Positions 1-7,475 of a DNA stretch of 30,381 nucleotides are shown here, one piece after another (position 1 is the first letter of the stretch; each line of letters opens with the position of its first letter). The notes below the pieces were generated by a model that was given only the letters and a program-made list of their open reading frames with translations, had not been told where the DNA came from and searched no databases. The stretch is from an uncultured Pseudoxanthomonas sp. (GTDB lineage: Bacteria; Pseudomonadota; Gammaproteobacteria; Xanthomonadales; Xanthomonadaceae): assembly GCA_946886405.1 (NCBI GenBank), contig CAMPIO010000040.1, positions 1-30,381 on the forward strand, in the 5' to 3' direction. Position numbers and translations under genes: made by a program.

Positions 1-120
1 TCCTCTTGCCCCCCCCCCCCCCCTCTTATTTCTACCCCCCCCAAAACCCCCCCCCCGCCCCCGCGGGGGGGGGGGGGGGCGCCCCCCCCCCCCCGCCCGG
101 CCCCCCCCCCCCCCCCCCAC
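1..120. other. C/G homopolymer low-complexity contig edge
   Basis: Nearly the whole stretch is runs of C or G broken by a few A/T bases. It has no codon structure, and ordinary sequence begins abruptly at about 121. This looks like a sequencing or assembly artefact at a contig end rather than biology. The gene normally upstream of yceD in this family (often maf) is therefore not visible. Confidence 0.8.
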
Positions 121-129
121 CGGGGTGGT

Positions 130-158
130 TTGACAGTTCGGTATTCGATCCTTAACAT
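130..158 (+). promoter_or_regulatory. Putative sigma-70 promoter of yceD
   Basis: A perfect -35 TTGACA at 130-135 is followed after 17 bases by TAACAT at 153-158, which matches four of six -10 positions. The expected transcription start is about 165, only about four bases before the yceD ATG at 169. No Shine-Dalgarno sequence is visible, so the message may be almost leaderless. The site begins only about ten bases inside trustworthy sequence, which limits confidence. Confidence 0.5.
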
Positions 159-168
159 TCAGCGGCTT

Positions 169-675
169 ATGTCCGCGAATATGCCCGAGCTGCTGGATGC
201 GTGGCGCATGGTCGCGAACCGGCGCAGCTTCGAAGGCCGCCTGCCGTTGTCCGCCATGACGCGCCTGCAAGGCCTGCTGGCCGACGCCGAGGGCGACGTG
301 CGCTACACGGTGGAATTCGACCACGATGCGTTGCGGGTCCCGTACCTGGAATTGCAGATCGAGGCCGACCTGCCGTTGGTGTGCCAGCGTAGCCTGCAGC
401 GCTTCGTGCTGCCGGTGACACTGAAGCAGCGGTTGGGTCTGGTGCGCAGCGAAGAGGAAGAAGCCGCGTTGCCGCCCGACTACGAAGCGCTGCTGGTGCC
501 GGAAGACGGCATGCTGCGCCCCGCCGACCTGGTCGAGGACGAACTGGTCCTCGCCGTGCCGGTGGTGGCGGTGGACCCGGCGTCCGACGCGGTGGAACGC
601 GAGTGGGCGGCGGACGAAGAAGAAGTGGCGAAGACCAGCCCGTTCGCGGCGCTGGCCTCGCTGAAGAAGAACTAG
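169..675 (+). CDS. yceD: YceD family protein (DUF177), 23S rRNA accumulation protein
   Basis: This 168-residue acidic protein matches the YceD/DUF177 family, which almost always lies directly before rpmF and is linked to 23S rRNA accumulation. The ATG at 169 gives the N-terminus [13 protein letters not shown], which I recognise from xanthomonad homologues. An upstream in-frame TTG at 130 is rejected because it lies inside the -35 box of the probable promoter. The middle has a hydrophobic segment with one Cys ([10 protein letters not shown]), typical of the family. The C-terminus ends in the usual [10 protein letters not shown]. The gap to rpmF is 67 bp, so co-transcription is likely. The molecular mechanism of the family is not established. 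Confidence 0.88.
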   Translation: MSANMPELLDAWRMVANRRSFEGRLPLSAMTRLQGLLADAEGDVRYTVEFDHDALRVPYLELQIEADLPLVCQRSLQRFVLPVTLKQRLGLVRSEEEEAALPPDYEALLVPEDGMLRPADLVEDELVLAVPVVAVDPASDAVEREWAADEEEVAKTSPFAALASLKKN

Positions 676-742
676 CCGCTACCGCGGTCTGGCAACACGA
701 ACCGCAAGGTTCACCAACAGATACAAGAGCTGGAGCAATCCC

Positions 743-937
743 ATGGCTGTGCAGAAATCCCGCGTCACCCCGTCCCGTCGTGGCCAGCGTCGTTCGCACG
801 ACGCGCTGACCGCCAAGCAGCTGTCGACCGACCCGACCACGGGCGAGATCCACCTGCGCCACCACGTGACCGCCGACGGCTACTACCGCGGCAAGAAGGT
901 CATCGCCACCAAGACCTCGGCGGTCGAGGAAGATTGA
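743..937 (+). CDS. rpmF: 50S ribosomal protein L32
   Basis: This encodes a 64-residue basic protein beginning [20 protein letters not shown], the hallmark N-terminus of L32 in the large ribosomal subunit. It lacks the four zinc-ribbon cysteines found in some bacterial L32 proteins, so it is the zinc-independent form. Length is normal for the family. A GGAGC ribosome-binding site lies about 8 bases before the ATG. It sits between yceD and fabH, the standard order that couples ribosome and lipid synthesis genes. A GC-rich hairpin with a short T run follows the stop and could reduce read-through into fabH. Confidence 0.97.
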   Translation: MAVQKSRVTPSRRGQRRSHDALTAKQLSTDPTTGEIHLRHHVTADGYYRGKKVIATKTSAVEED

Positions 938-945
938 TCCGTGCG

Positions 946-971
946 GCGCGCCCTTGAACAGGGCGCGCTTT
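946..971 (+). terminator. Hairpin with short T tract after rpmF (terminator or attenuator)
   Basis: GCGCGCCCT (946-954) pairs perfectly with AGGGCGCGC (960-968) across a 5-base loop, followed by only three T residues. The stem is strong but the T run is short, so partial termination between rpmF and fabH is more likely than full termination. Confidence 0.5.
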
Positions 972-1025
972 CCGCATGATCGATGGCAACCTGGGCCCTT
1001 CGTCGGGTCGGCAATGGGAGCGTGC

Positions 1026-2021
1026 ATGAGCGAGCCGGGTAACAAGGGGCGCATTTACGCGCGCATCGCCGGAACGGGCAGCTATCTGCCCGAAAAGGTG
1101 CTGACCAACGAAGACCTGTCGAAACTGGTCGATACCAGCGACGAATGGATCCAGTCCCGCACCGGCATCCGCGAGCGACACATCGCCGCCGAGGGCGAAA
1201 CCGCCGGCGACCTGGGTTACCAGGCCGCGCTCCGTGCGCTCGAGGCCGCCGGCGTCGATGCGTCCGAGATCGACCTGATCGTGGTGGGCACCACCACGCC
1301 CGACCTGATCTTTCCGTCCACGGCCTGCCTGATCCAGGCGCGCCTGGGTTCGGCGGGGTGCGCTGCACTGGACGTCAATGCTGCCTGCTCGGGCTTCATC
1401 TACGCGTTGAGCGTGGCCGAGAAATTCATCCGCTGCGGCGACGCCAGGACCGCGCTCGTCATCGGCACCGAAACGCTCAGCCGCATTGTCGACTGGACCG
1501 AGCGCACCACCTGCGTACTGTTCGGCGACGGCGCCGGCGCGGCCGTGCTCAAGGCCGATGATGAAACCGGCATCCTCAGTACCCATCTGCATGCCGATGG
1601 CAGCAAGAAGGAATTGCTGTGGAATCCGGTCGGCGTCTCCGCCGGTTTCAAGGCGGATGAGCCGAACAACGGCATCCGCATCGAGATGAAGGGCAACGAC
1701 GTGTTCAAGTACGCCGTCAAGGCGCTGGATAGCGTGGTCGACGAGACACTCGATGCCAACGGCCTGGACAAGCACGATCTGGACTGGTTGATCCCGCACC
1801 AAGCCAACCTGCGCATCATCGAAGCCACCGCGAAGCGTCTGGACATGTCGATGGACCAGGTCATCGTGACGGTCGACAAGCACGGCAACACGTCGTCCGG
1901 CTCCGTGCCGCTGGCGCTCGACACGGCCGTGCGCTCCGGTCGCGTGCAGCGCGGTCAATTGCTGCTGCTGGAAGCCTTCGGTGGCGGTTTTACCTGGGGC
2001 TCGGTGCTGCTGCGCTATTGA
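1026..2021 (+). CDS. fabH: Beta-ketoacyl-ACP synthase III
   Basis: KAS III condenses acetyl-CoA (or another acyl-CoA) with malonyl-ACP to start type II fatty acid synthesis in the cytoplasm. The 331-residue protein has the thiolase-fold triad: Cys121 in NAACSGF, His258 in IPHQANLR and Asn288 in KHGNTSSG. The ATG at 1026 is chosen because GGGAG lies 5 bases upstream. An in-frame TTG at 954 and an ATG at 1014 give N-terminal extensions without family similarity. The conserved C-terminal FGGGFTWGS is present. It is the first gene of the fab cluster but is followed by a strong terminator, so it may be transcribed with yceD-rpmF rather than with fabD. Confidence 0.97.
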   Translation: MSEPGNKGRIYARIAGTGSYLPEKVLTNEDLSKLVDTSDEWIQSRTGIRERHIAAEGETAGDLGYQAALRALEAAGVDASEIDLIVVGTTTPDLIFPSTACLIQARLGSAGCAALDVNAACSGFIYALSVAEKFIRCGDARTALVIGTETLSRIVDWTERTTCVLFGDGAGAAVLKADDETGILSTHLHADGSKKELLWNPVGVSAGFKADEPNNGIRIEMKGNDVFKYAVKALDSVVDETLDANGLDKHDLDWLIPHQANLRIIEATAKRLDMSMDQVIVTVDKHGNTSSGSVPLALDTAVRSGRVQRGQLLLLEAFGGGFTWGSVLLRY

Positions 2022-2043
2022 CGCAAATGCATGTGCAACGATG

Positions 2044-2073
2044 AAAGGCGATGCCGGGAGGCATCGCCTTTTT
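2044..2073 (+). terminator. Rho-independent terminator after fabH
   Basis: AAAGGCGATGCC (2044-2055) and GGCATCGCCTTT (2060-2071) form a perfect 12-bp stem with a GGGA loop. The T tract at 2069-2073 overlaps the end of the stem. It lies 23 bases after the fabH stop codon and is one of the two clearest terminators in the window. Confidence 0.92.
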
Positions 2074-2142
2074 CGCTTCCGGCGCCGTGATTTCCCTTGT
2101 GCGTGCACGTGGCGCAACGTCGCACGCGCATACGCCCCGGTA

Positions 2143-2172
2143 CAGACAATCCGGCGGGTTCGCCCGTATCAT
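2143..2172 (+). promoter_or_regulatory. Putative promoter of the fabD-fabG-acpP-fabF unit
   Basis: CAGACA (2143-2148, four of six -35 positions) is followed after 18 bases by TATCAT (2167-2172, five of six -10 positions). The predicted start is near 2179, just before the fabD ribosome-binding site. Its position directly after the fabH terminator supports a new transcription unit here. Confidence 0.5.
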
Positions 2173-2201
2173 CGCGGCCTGATTTCATGCAGGGTGTCCG
2201 A

Positions 2202-3146
2202 GTGACTTCCACGCAACTCGCTTTCGTCTTCCCGGGCCAGGGTTCGCAGTCGGTTAGCATGCTGGCTGAATTGTCGGAGCTGCATCCGATCGTGCGCGAG
2301 ACGTTCGCGGAAGCATCCGAGGGCGCTGGTGTCGACCTGTGGGCGTTGTCGCAGGGCGGCCCCGAGGAAATGCTCAATCGCACCGAGTACACGCAGCCGG
2401 CGCTGCTCGCGGCTGGCATCGCCGTGTGGCGTGCGTGGCAGCAGCAGGGCGGTGCGCAGCCGTCGCAGCTGGCGGGCCACAGCCTGGGCGAATACACCGC
2501 ACTGGTCGCAGCAGGGGCGCTCTCGCTGAAGGACGGCGCGCACCTCGTGCGGCTGCGCGGCCAGCTGATGCAGGACGCCGCACCAGCGGGGGTTGGCGCG
2601 ATGGCGGCGGTGCTCGGCGCAGAGGACGCGATGGTCGCGGAGGTCTGCACGCAGGCGTCGGACAGCAAGGTGGTGGTGCCCGCCAATTTCAACTCGCCGG
2701 GTCAGATCGTCATCGGCGGCGACGTCGACGCGGTCGATCGCGCCATCGCGATGCTCACCGAACGCGGCATCCGCAAGGTGGTGAAGCTGGCGGTCAGCGT
2801 GCCGTCGCACACGCCGCTGATGCGTGAAGCCGCCAACCGCTTGGCCGAAGTGATGGCGGGTCTTGCATGGCGCGTCCCCTCGCTGCCCGTCGTGCAGAAC
2901 GTCGATGCGAGCGCGAAGGCCGATGTCGATGCTGTTCGCGACGCCCTGGTGCGCCAGCTGTACCTGCCGGTGCGATGGACCGAATGCGTGCAGGTGCTGG
3001 CATCGAATGGCGCAACGCGTATCGCAGAATGCGGTCCGGGCAAGGTACTCGCCGGACTGGTGAAGCGCATCGACAAGGGCCTGGACGCACGCGCCATCGG
3101 TGGCGTCGGCGACTTCCAGGGTGCATTGGCCGACTGGCAGGCGTGA
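2202..3146 (+). CDS. fabD: Malonyl-CoA:ACP transacylase
   Basis: FabD transfers malonyl groups from CoA to acyl carrier protein to supply extender units for fatty acid synthesis. The 314-residue product has the N-terminal FVFPGQGSQ motif, nucleophile Ser94 in GHSLGEY and catalytic His203 in VPSHTPLM. It ends with the usual CGPGKVLAGLVKRI region. The GTG at 2202 is preferred because AGGG lies 7 bases upstream and the resulting N-terminus matches homologues. An in-frame ATG at 2187 would add five residues and cannot be ruled out. It is followed by fabG after 62 bp. Confidence 0.96.
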   Translation: MTSTQLAFVFPGQGSQSVSMLAELSELHPIVRETFAEASEGAGVDLWALSQGGPEEMLNRTEYTQPALLAAGIAVWRAWQQQGGAQPSQLAGHSLGEYTALVAAGALSLKDGAHLVRLRGQLMQDAAPAGVGAMAAVLGAEDAMVAEVCTQASDSKVVVPANFNSPGQIVIGGDVDAVDRAIAMLTERGIRKVVKLAVSVPSHTPLMREAANRLAEVMAGLAWRVPSLPVVQNVDASAKADVDAVRDALVRQLYLPVRWTECVQVLASNGATRIAECGPGKVLAGLVKRIDKGLDARAIGGVGDFQGALADWQA

Positions 3147-3208
3147 CGCAGGCCGCTTCCGTTCCCTTATCCTGATCGCATCGCGCGACCCGTTCCAAGG
3201 ACACCATC

Positions 3209-3952
3209 ATGAGCAAACCCCTGCAGGGTGAAATCGCACTGGTCACCGGCGCCAGTCGTGGCATCGGCGCAGCGATCGCGGACTTGCTGGCCGCACAGGG
3301 CGCGACCGTCATCGGCACCGCGACCTCTGCGTCCGGCGCACAGGCCATCGGTGAGCGCCTCGCGGGCATGGGCGGCCATGGCCGTGAACTGAATGTCACC
3401 GATGCGGCGGCGGTCGATGCGCTGATCGACGCCATCGGCAAGGAATTCGGTGGCATCTCCATCCTGGTCAACAACGCGGGCATCACCCGCGACAACCTGC
3501 TGATGCGGATGAAGGACGAGGACTGGCAGGCCATCATCGACACCAACCTCACCAGCGTCTACCGCACGTCGAAGGCGGTGATGCGCGGCATGATGAAGGC
3601 GCGCAAGGGCCGCATCATCAACATCGCCTCGGTGATTGGCGTCACCGGCAATGCGGGTCAGGCCAATTACGCCGCCGCCAAGGCCGGTATCATCGCGTTC
3701 TCCAAATCGTTGGCGAAAGAGATCGGCAGCCGCGGTGTCACGGTCAATGTGGTCGCCCCCGGTTTCATCGCGACCGACATGACCAAGGACCTGCCGGAAG
3801 AGACCAAGACGGCGCTCGCCGGCCAGATCGCGCTGGGTCGCCTGGGCGAGCCGGCCGACATTGCGAACGCGGTCGCCTTCCTCGCAGGGCCGGCCGCCGG
3901 CTACATCACGGGCGAGACCCTGCACGTCAACGGCGGCATGTACATGCCCTGA
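3209..3952 (+). CDS. fabG: 3-oxoacyl-ACP reductase
   Basis: FabG is the NADPH-dependent short-chain dehydrogenase that reduces beta-ketoacyl-ACP. The 247-residue protein has the cofactor motif TGASRGIG near residue 13, the NNAG motif and the catalytic set Ser141, Tyr154, Lys158 (YAAAK). The C-terminal GGMYMP is typical. An AAGGA ribosome-binding site lies about 7 bases before the ATG. Length and spacing match canonical FabG, and its place between fabD and acpP makes the assignment secure. Confidence 0.97.
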   Translation: MSKPLQGEIALVTGASRGIGAAIADLLAAQGATVIGTATSASGAQAIGERLAGMGGHGRELNVTDAAAVDALIDAIGKEFGGISILVNNAGITRDNLLMRMKDEDWQAIIDTNLTSVYRTSKAVMRGMMKARKGRIINIASVIGVTGNAGQANYAAAKAGIIAFSKSLAKEIGSRGVTVNVVAPGFIATDMTKDLPEETKTALAGQIALGRLGEPADIANAVAFLAGPAAGYITGETLHVNGGMYMP

Positions 3953-4094
3953 GAATTAGCTGTAAGTGGTTGATTCGGGTGCGTTTGGCGAGACCTGCCC
4001 GCCGTCCCCGGTTTCCACTACACTATCCCCGGTTTGCCTTCGCCCTGCGTCGGCAGAATCCAACAAGTCACCCATCTCCGTCTGGAGCGAATCC

Positions 4095-4334
4095 ATGAGC
4101 AGCATCGAAGAACGCGTCAAGAAAATCGTCGTCGAACAACTCGGCGTTAAAGAAGAAGAAGTCACCACCAGCGCATCGTTCGTCGATGACCTGGGCGCCG
4201 ACTCGCTGGACACCGTTGAACTGGTGATGGCGCTGGAAGAAGAGTTCGAATGCGAAATTCCGGACGAAGAAGCCGAGAAGATCACTTCGGTGCAGCAGGC
4301 GATCGATTACGTCAAGGCGCACGTCAAGGCGTAA
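4095..4334 (+). CDS. acpP: Acyl carrier protein
   Basis: This encodes a 79-residue, very acidic protein that carries growing acyl chains on 4'-phosphopantetheine. The attachment site is Ser37 in GADSLDTVE. The ATG at 4095 is preceded by GGAG about 7 bases upstream and gives the family N-terminus [12 protein letters not shown]. An upstream in-frame start at 3966 is rejected because it adds 43 unrelated residues. The 142-bp gap before the gene contains a -10-like TACACT at 4019-4024 but no convincing -35. A private promoter is possible, as expected for such an abundant protein. A GC-rich hairpin follows the stop. Confidence 0.98.
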   Translation: MSSIEERVKKIVVEQLGVKEEEVTTSASFVDDLGADSLDTVELVMALEEEFECEIPDEEAEKITSVQQAIDYVKAHVKA

Positions 4335-4359
4335 GCTCCGCACCTGCAGCAAACCGTGT

Positions 4360-4381
4360 CGGGGCCGCGCATGCGGCCCCG
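4360..4381 (+). other. Perfect GC hairpin between acpP and fabF
   Basis: CGGGGCCGC (4360-4368) pairs with GCGGCCCCG (4373-4381) across a GCAT loop. There is no T tract, so it is not a classical intrinsic terminator. It lies 25 bases after the acpP stop and could protect the 3' end of an acpP message or cause partial termination before fabF. The role is inferred. Confidence 0.5.
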
Positions 4382-4448
4382 CGCGTATCCGGCCCCCATG
4401 CGCCCGCGTACTGCCGGGTGCGGCCGCAAGATCCATGAGGAACCCGAT

Positions 4449-5690
4449 ATGAGCCAGCGTCGTCGCGTCGTCATCACCGGCATGGGCCTGGTGTCTCCCC
4501 TCGGCAATGACATGGCCAGCAGCTGGGACGGCATCATCAATGGACGATCGGGCCTGGGGCTCATCACCACCTTCGATACCGAGGGCTACAGCACGAAGAT
4601 CGCGGGCGAGATCCGCGGCTTCGATCCCACCGCTTTCGTTCCGCCGAAAGACGTGAAGAAGATGGATTCGTTCATCCACTACGGCCTGGCCGCATCGCTG
4701 ATGGCGATGGACGACGCCGGCCTGGAAGTGACCGAGTCCAATGCCGAGCGTATCGGCGCGATCATCGGCGCCGGCATCGGTGGCATCCTCGGCATCGAGG
4801 AAACGGCGGTGAAGCTGCACGAAGGCGGCCCGCGCAAGATTTCCCCGTTCTACATCCCCAGCACCATCATCAACATGCTGCCGGGCCACCTGAGCATCAT
4901 GAAGGGGCTGAAAGGCCCCGGCTATTCGGCAGTGTCCGCCTGCGCCACCTCGAACCATTCGATCGGCATTGCCATGCGCAGCATCCAGTACGGCGACGCC
5001 GACGTGATGGTCGCCGGCGGCGCCGAGCGGGGCTCGTCGCCGACGTCGGTGGGCGGCTTCTGCGCGATGAAGGCCATGTCCACCCGCAACGACGATCCGG
5101 CACGCGCGTCGCGTCCGTGGGACAAGGACCGCGACGGCTTCGTGCTGGGCGACGGTGCCGGCATCCTGGTGCTGGAGGAATACGAACATGCCAAGGCACG
5201 TGGCGCACGCATCTATTGCGAGCTGGCCGGCTTCGGCGCCTCGCAGGACGCGTACCACATGACCGCGCCCAGCGAGAACGGCGAGGGTCCTTCACGCTGC
5301 ATGCTGTCCGCGCTGAAGGATGCGGGCTTGAATGCCAACCAGGTCGAGTACCTCAACGCGCACGGCACCTCCACGCCGTTGGGCGATTTGGCCGAAACGC
5401 TGGCGATGAAGCGCGCGCTGGGCGACCACGCGTACAAGATCATGGTCAGTTCCACCAAGTCGATGACCGGCCACCTGCTGGGTGCGGCGGGCGGCGCGGA
5501 AGCGATCTTCTCCGTACTGGCCATCCACCACGGCATCATCCCGCCGACCATCAACCTGGACGAACCGGGCGAAGGCTGCGACCTCGACTACGTGCCGCAC
5601 ACGGCGCGCGAGAAGAAGATCGACGTGGCCGTGTCGAACGGCTTCGGCTTCGGCGGCACCAACGGAACGCTGGTGTTCAAGCGGATCTGA
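4449..5690 (+). CDS. fabF: 3-oxoacyl-ACP synthase II
   Basis: KAS II elongates acyl-ACP with malonyl-ACP and controls temperature-dependent unsaturated acid content in model species. The 413-residue product has the Cys-His-His triad: Cys165 in SACATSNHS, His305 in [11 protein letters not shown] and His342 in [11 protein letters not shown]. The C-terminal glycine-rich loop [12 protein letters not shown] is intact. The ATG at 4449 follows a GAGGA ribosome-binding site and starts the family sequence [13 protein letters not shown]. An earlier in-frame ATG at 4356 overlaps the preceding hairpin and is rejected. Confidence 0.97.
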   Translation: MSQRRRVVITGMGLVSPLGNDMASSWDGIINGRSGLGLITTFDTEGYSTKIAGEIRGFDPTAFVPPKDVKKMDSFIHYGLAASLMAMDDAGLEVTESNAERIGAIIGAGIGGILGIEETAVKLHEGGPRKISPFYIPSTIINMLPGHLSIMKGLKGPGYSAVSACATSNHSIGIAMRSIQYGDADVMVAGGAERGSSPTSVGGFCAMKAMSTRNDDPARASRPWDKDRDGFVLGDGAGILVLEEYEHAKARGARIYCELAGFGASQDAYHMTAPSENGEGPSRCMLSALKDAGLNANQVEYLNAHGTSTPLGDLAETLAMKRALGDHAYKIMVSSTKSMTGHLLGAAGGAEAIFSVLAIHHGIIPPTINLDEPGEGCDLDYVPHTAREKKIDVAVSNGFGFGGTNGTLVFKRI

Positions 5691-5708
5691 TTCAACGGCG
5701 GACAAGAG

Positions 5709-5809
5709 ATCGTCATCCCGGCGAAGGCCGGGATCCATCTTGATTTCGCTTCCTGTTCCCTGAACAAGTAAAGCAACTTGGGTTCCAGCTTTCGCTGGAA
5801 CGACGATGG
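5709..5809. repeat. Inverted pair of REP-like palindromic repeats
   Basis: Two related units lie head to head. The left unit (5709-5741) contains ATCCCGGC-GAAG-GCCGGGAT at 5715-5734. The right unit (5774-5809) contains GTTCCAGC-TTTC-GCTGGAAC at 5782-5801. Read on the - strand, the right unit has the same layout as the left. Both belong to a short repeat class common between genes in xanthomonads, often mistranslated as peptides like VPAKAGTQ. The pair fills the fabF-pabB gap and reaches to within two bases of the pabB start. Confidence 0.85.
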
Positions 5810-5810
5810 C

Positions 5811-7172
5811 ATGATCGAAACCCGCGCACTCCCGTCCGACACCGATCTGCTGGCGTTGCATCGCCTGGATCCGCAGCGTTATCCCGTGTTGCTGGAATCG
5901 GTGGCGTCCGGCACCGCGCAGGGACGCTGGGATTTCCTGTTGGTGGCCGACGGCACGGGGCTGCGGCTCGATGCCGATGGCATTACCCGCGACTTGCAGG
6001 GCCACGCCGAGGGCGATGATTTCCTGGCCGTACTCGATCGCCATTGGCGGGCGCAACGCACGCCACGCGAAGAGCCGCGCTGGCCGTTCCGTGGCGGCTG
6101 GGCACTGCTGCTCGCGTACGAACTGGCGCAGCAGGTCGAGCCCGTTCTGCAACTGCCGCAGGCACCCGCCATCCAACCCGTCGCGCTCGCCTTGCGCTGT
6201 CCCGCCGCCGTGCTGCGTGACCGCAGCACGGGCGACTGCGTGATCGTGGCGGAAACGGGGCGGGGCGACATGATCGAACGTACGCTCGGTGACGTCGCGC
6301 GCGCGCCACACGTGCCGCCGCTACCGGCATGGCGACCGCCGACACGCATCGACGAAGACGAACCCCAGGGCTTCACCGATGGCGTTGGGCGCATCCTCGA
6401 TTACCTGCGTGCGGGCGACATCTTCCAGGTCAACCTGTCGCGTGCCTGGCATGCGCGCTTCGATACGCCCCTCGATCCGGCCGCGTTGTATGCGCGACTG
6501 CGTACCGCCAATCCGGCGCCGTTTGCCGGCGTGTTCGCCACGCCCGGCTGGACGGTGGTCAGTTCGTCGCCTGAACGCCTGGTCTCCATACGCGGCGACG
6601 TCGTCGAGACCCGACCCATCGCCGGTACGCGTCCCCGCTTCGAAGGCGACGACGATGCCGCACGCATCCGTGAACTCGTCGGCCATCCGAAGGAACGCGC
6701 CGAACACGTCATGCTGATCGATCTTGAGCGCAACGACCTGGGGCGCGTCTGCACGCCGGGCAGCGTGCAGGTCGATGAGCTGATGACGGTGGAGAGCTAC
6801 GCGCACGTGCACCACATCGTTAGTAACGTGCGCGGCCACCTGCGCGCCGATGCCACGCCGGGCGACGTCATCCGCGCCACTTTCCCAGGCGGCACAATCA
6901 CCGGCTGCCCGAAGGTGCGCTGCATGCAGATCATCGCGGAGCTGGAACAGGTGCCGCGCGGCGCCTACACCGGGGCATTCGGCTGGCTGAACCGCGACGG
7001 CGACCTGGACCTGAATATCCTGATCCGCAGCGTCGAGGTCATGGTCGACGGGCAGGGCAGCGTGGCCCGCTTCCGCACCGGCGCCGGCATCGTCGCCGAC
7101 TCGATTCCGGACAGGGAACTGGATGAGACCCGCGCCAAGGCCCGAGGTGTACTGAAGGCGCTGGAAGGCTGA
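5811..7172 (+). CDS. pabB: Aminodeoxychorismate synthase component I
   Basis: PabB converts chorismate and ammonia (from a PabA glutaminase) to 4-amino-4-deoxychorismate, a precursor of p-aminobenzoate and folate. The 453-residue protein has a TrpE/PabB N-terminal region and a chorismate-binding domain with SSPERL, RAEHVMLIDLERNDLGR, GGTITGCPK and TGAFGW motifs. The position equal to E. coli PabB Lys274 is Ala271 in the motif PIAGT, which resembles TrpE. Length below TrpE and the fab/tmk context favour PabB. It occupies the place where E. coli has pabC. The ATG at 5811 follows a palindromic repeat directly, and the only SD-like GGAA lies inside that repeat. Confidence 0.85.
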   Translation: MIETRALPSDTDLLALHRLDPQRYPVLLESVASGTAQGRWDFLLVADGTGLRLDADGITRDLQGHAEGDDFLAVLDRHWRAQRTPREEPRWPFRGGWALLLAYELAQQVEPVLQLPQAPAIQPVALALRCPAAVLRDRSTGDCVIVAETGRGDMIERTLGDVARAPHVPPLPAWRPPTRIDEDEPQGFTDGVGRILDYLRAGDIFQVNLSRAWHARFDTPLDPAALYARLRTANPAPFAGVFATPGWTVVSSSPERLVSIRGDVVETRPIAGTRPRFEGDDDAARIRELVGHPKERAEHVMLIDLERNDLGRVCTPGSVQVDELMTVESYAHVHHIVSNVRGHLRADATPGDVIRATFPGGTITGCPKVRCMQIIAELEQVPRGAYTGAFGWLNRDGDLDLNILIRSVEVMVDGQGSVARFRTGAGIVADSIPDRELDETRAKARGVLKALEG

Positions 7173-7181
7173 TTGCTGTTG

Positions 7182-7386
7182 CCTTCTCCCTGCGTCAGCG
7201 GGGAGAGGGTGCCCCAAGGGCGGATGAGGGGCGACGAAGGCAGGATGCTTGCAGGCACGCAGCCCTCGTGACTCAGCCCTCCATCCCGGCCTCACTCGAA
7301 AACTCAGCGGCAACTCGCTGGCTACCTGCGCCGTCTACCCCTCATCCGCCCTCCGGGCACCTTCTCCCCAGCAATGGGGAGAAGGG
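7182..7386. repeat. Inverted pair of ~50-bp intergenic palindromic repeats
   Basis: A unit at 7182-7232 (CCTTCTCCC ... GGGGAGAGGGTG ... GGGCGGATGAGGGG) recurs inverted at 7338-7386, beginning CCCCTCATCCGCCC and ending GGGGAGAAGGG. The spacer is about 105 bp with no evident gene. Each unit also has an internal CTCCC/GGGAG hairpin. This is a widespread proteobacterial intergenic repeat type. The arrangement could fold as one long stem-loop between pabB and mltG and has the layout of a small non-coding mobile element, although no target-site duplication was established. Confidence 0.8.
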
Positions 7387-7475
7387 ATGCACCGCTGCGG
7401 GTGATCAGGGCACGCCTACAGCCTGAGACGGCGACCGGGTATCCTGCACGGCCTGCTTCATACCCCGAGGATTGC

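Noticed and set aside
1..120. G-quadruplex or regulatory G/C tract
   Set aside because: The homopolymer runs fit a sequencing artefact at the contig end better than a functional element.
900..2117. Long open frame on the - strand opposite fabH (405 residues)
   Set aside because: It lies wholly opposite a certain gene, has no ribosome-binding site and a shadow-like Arg/His/Gly composition caused by high GC.
5709..5809. Intrinsic terminator after fabF
   Set aside because: The two stems belong to a dispersed repeat class and neither is followed by a T tract.
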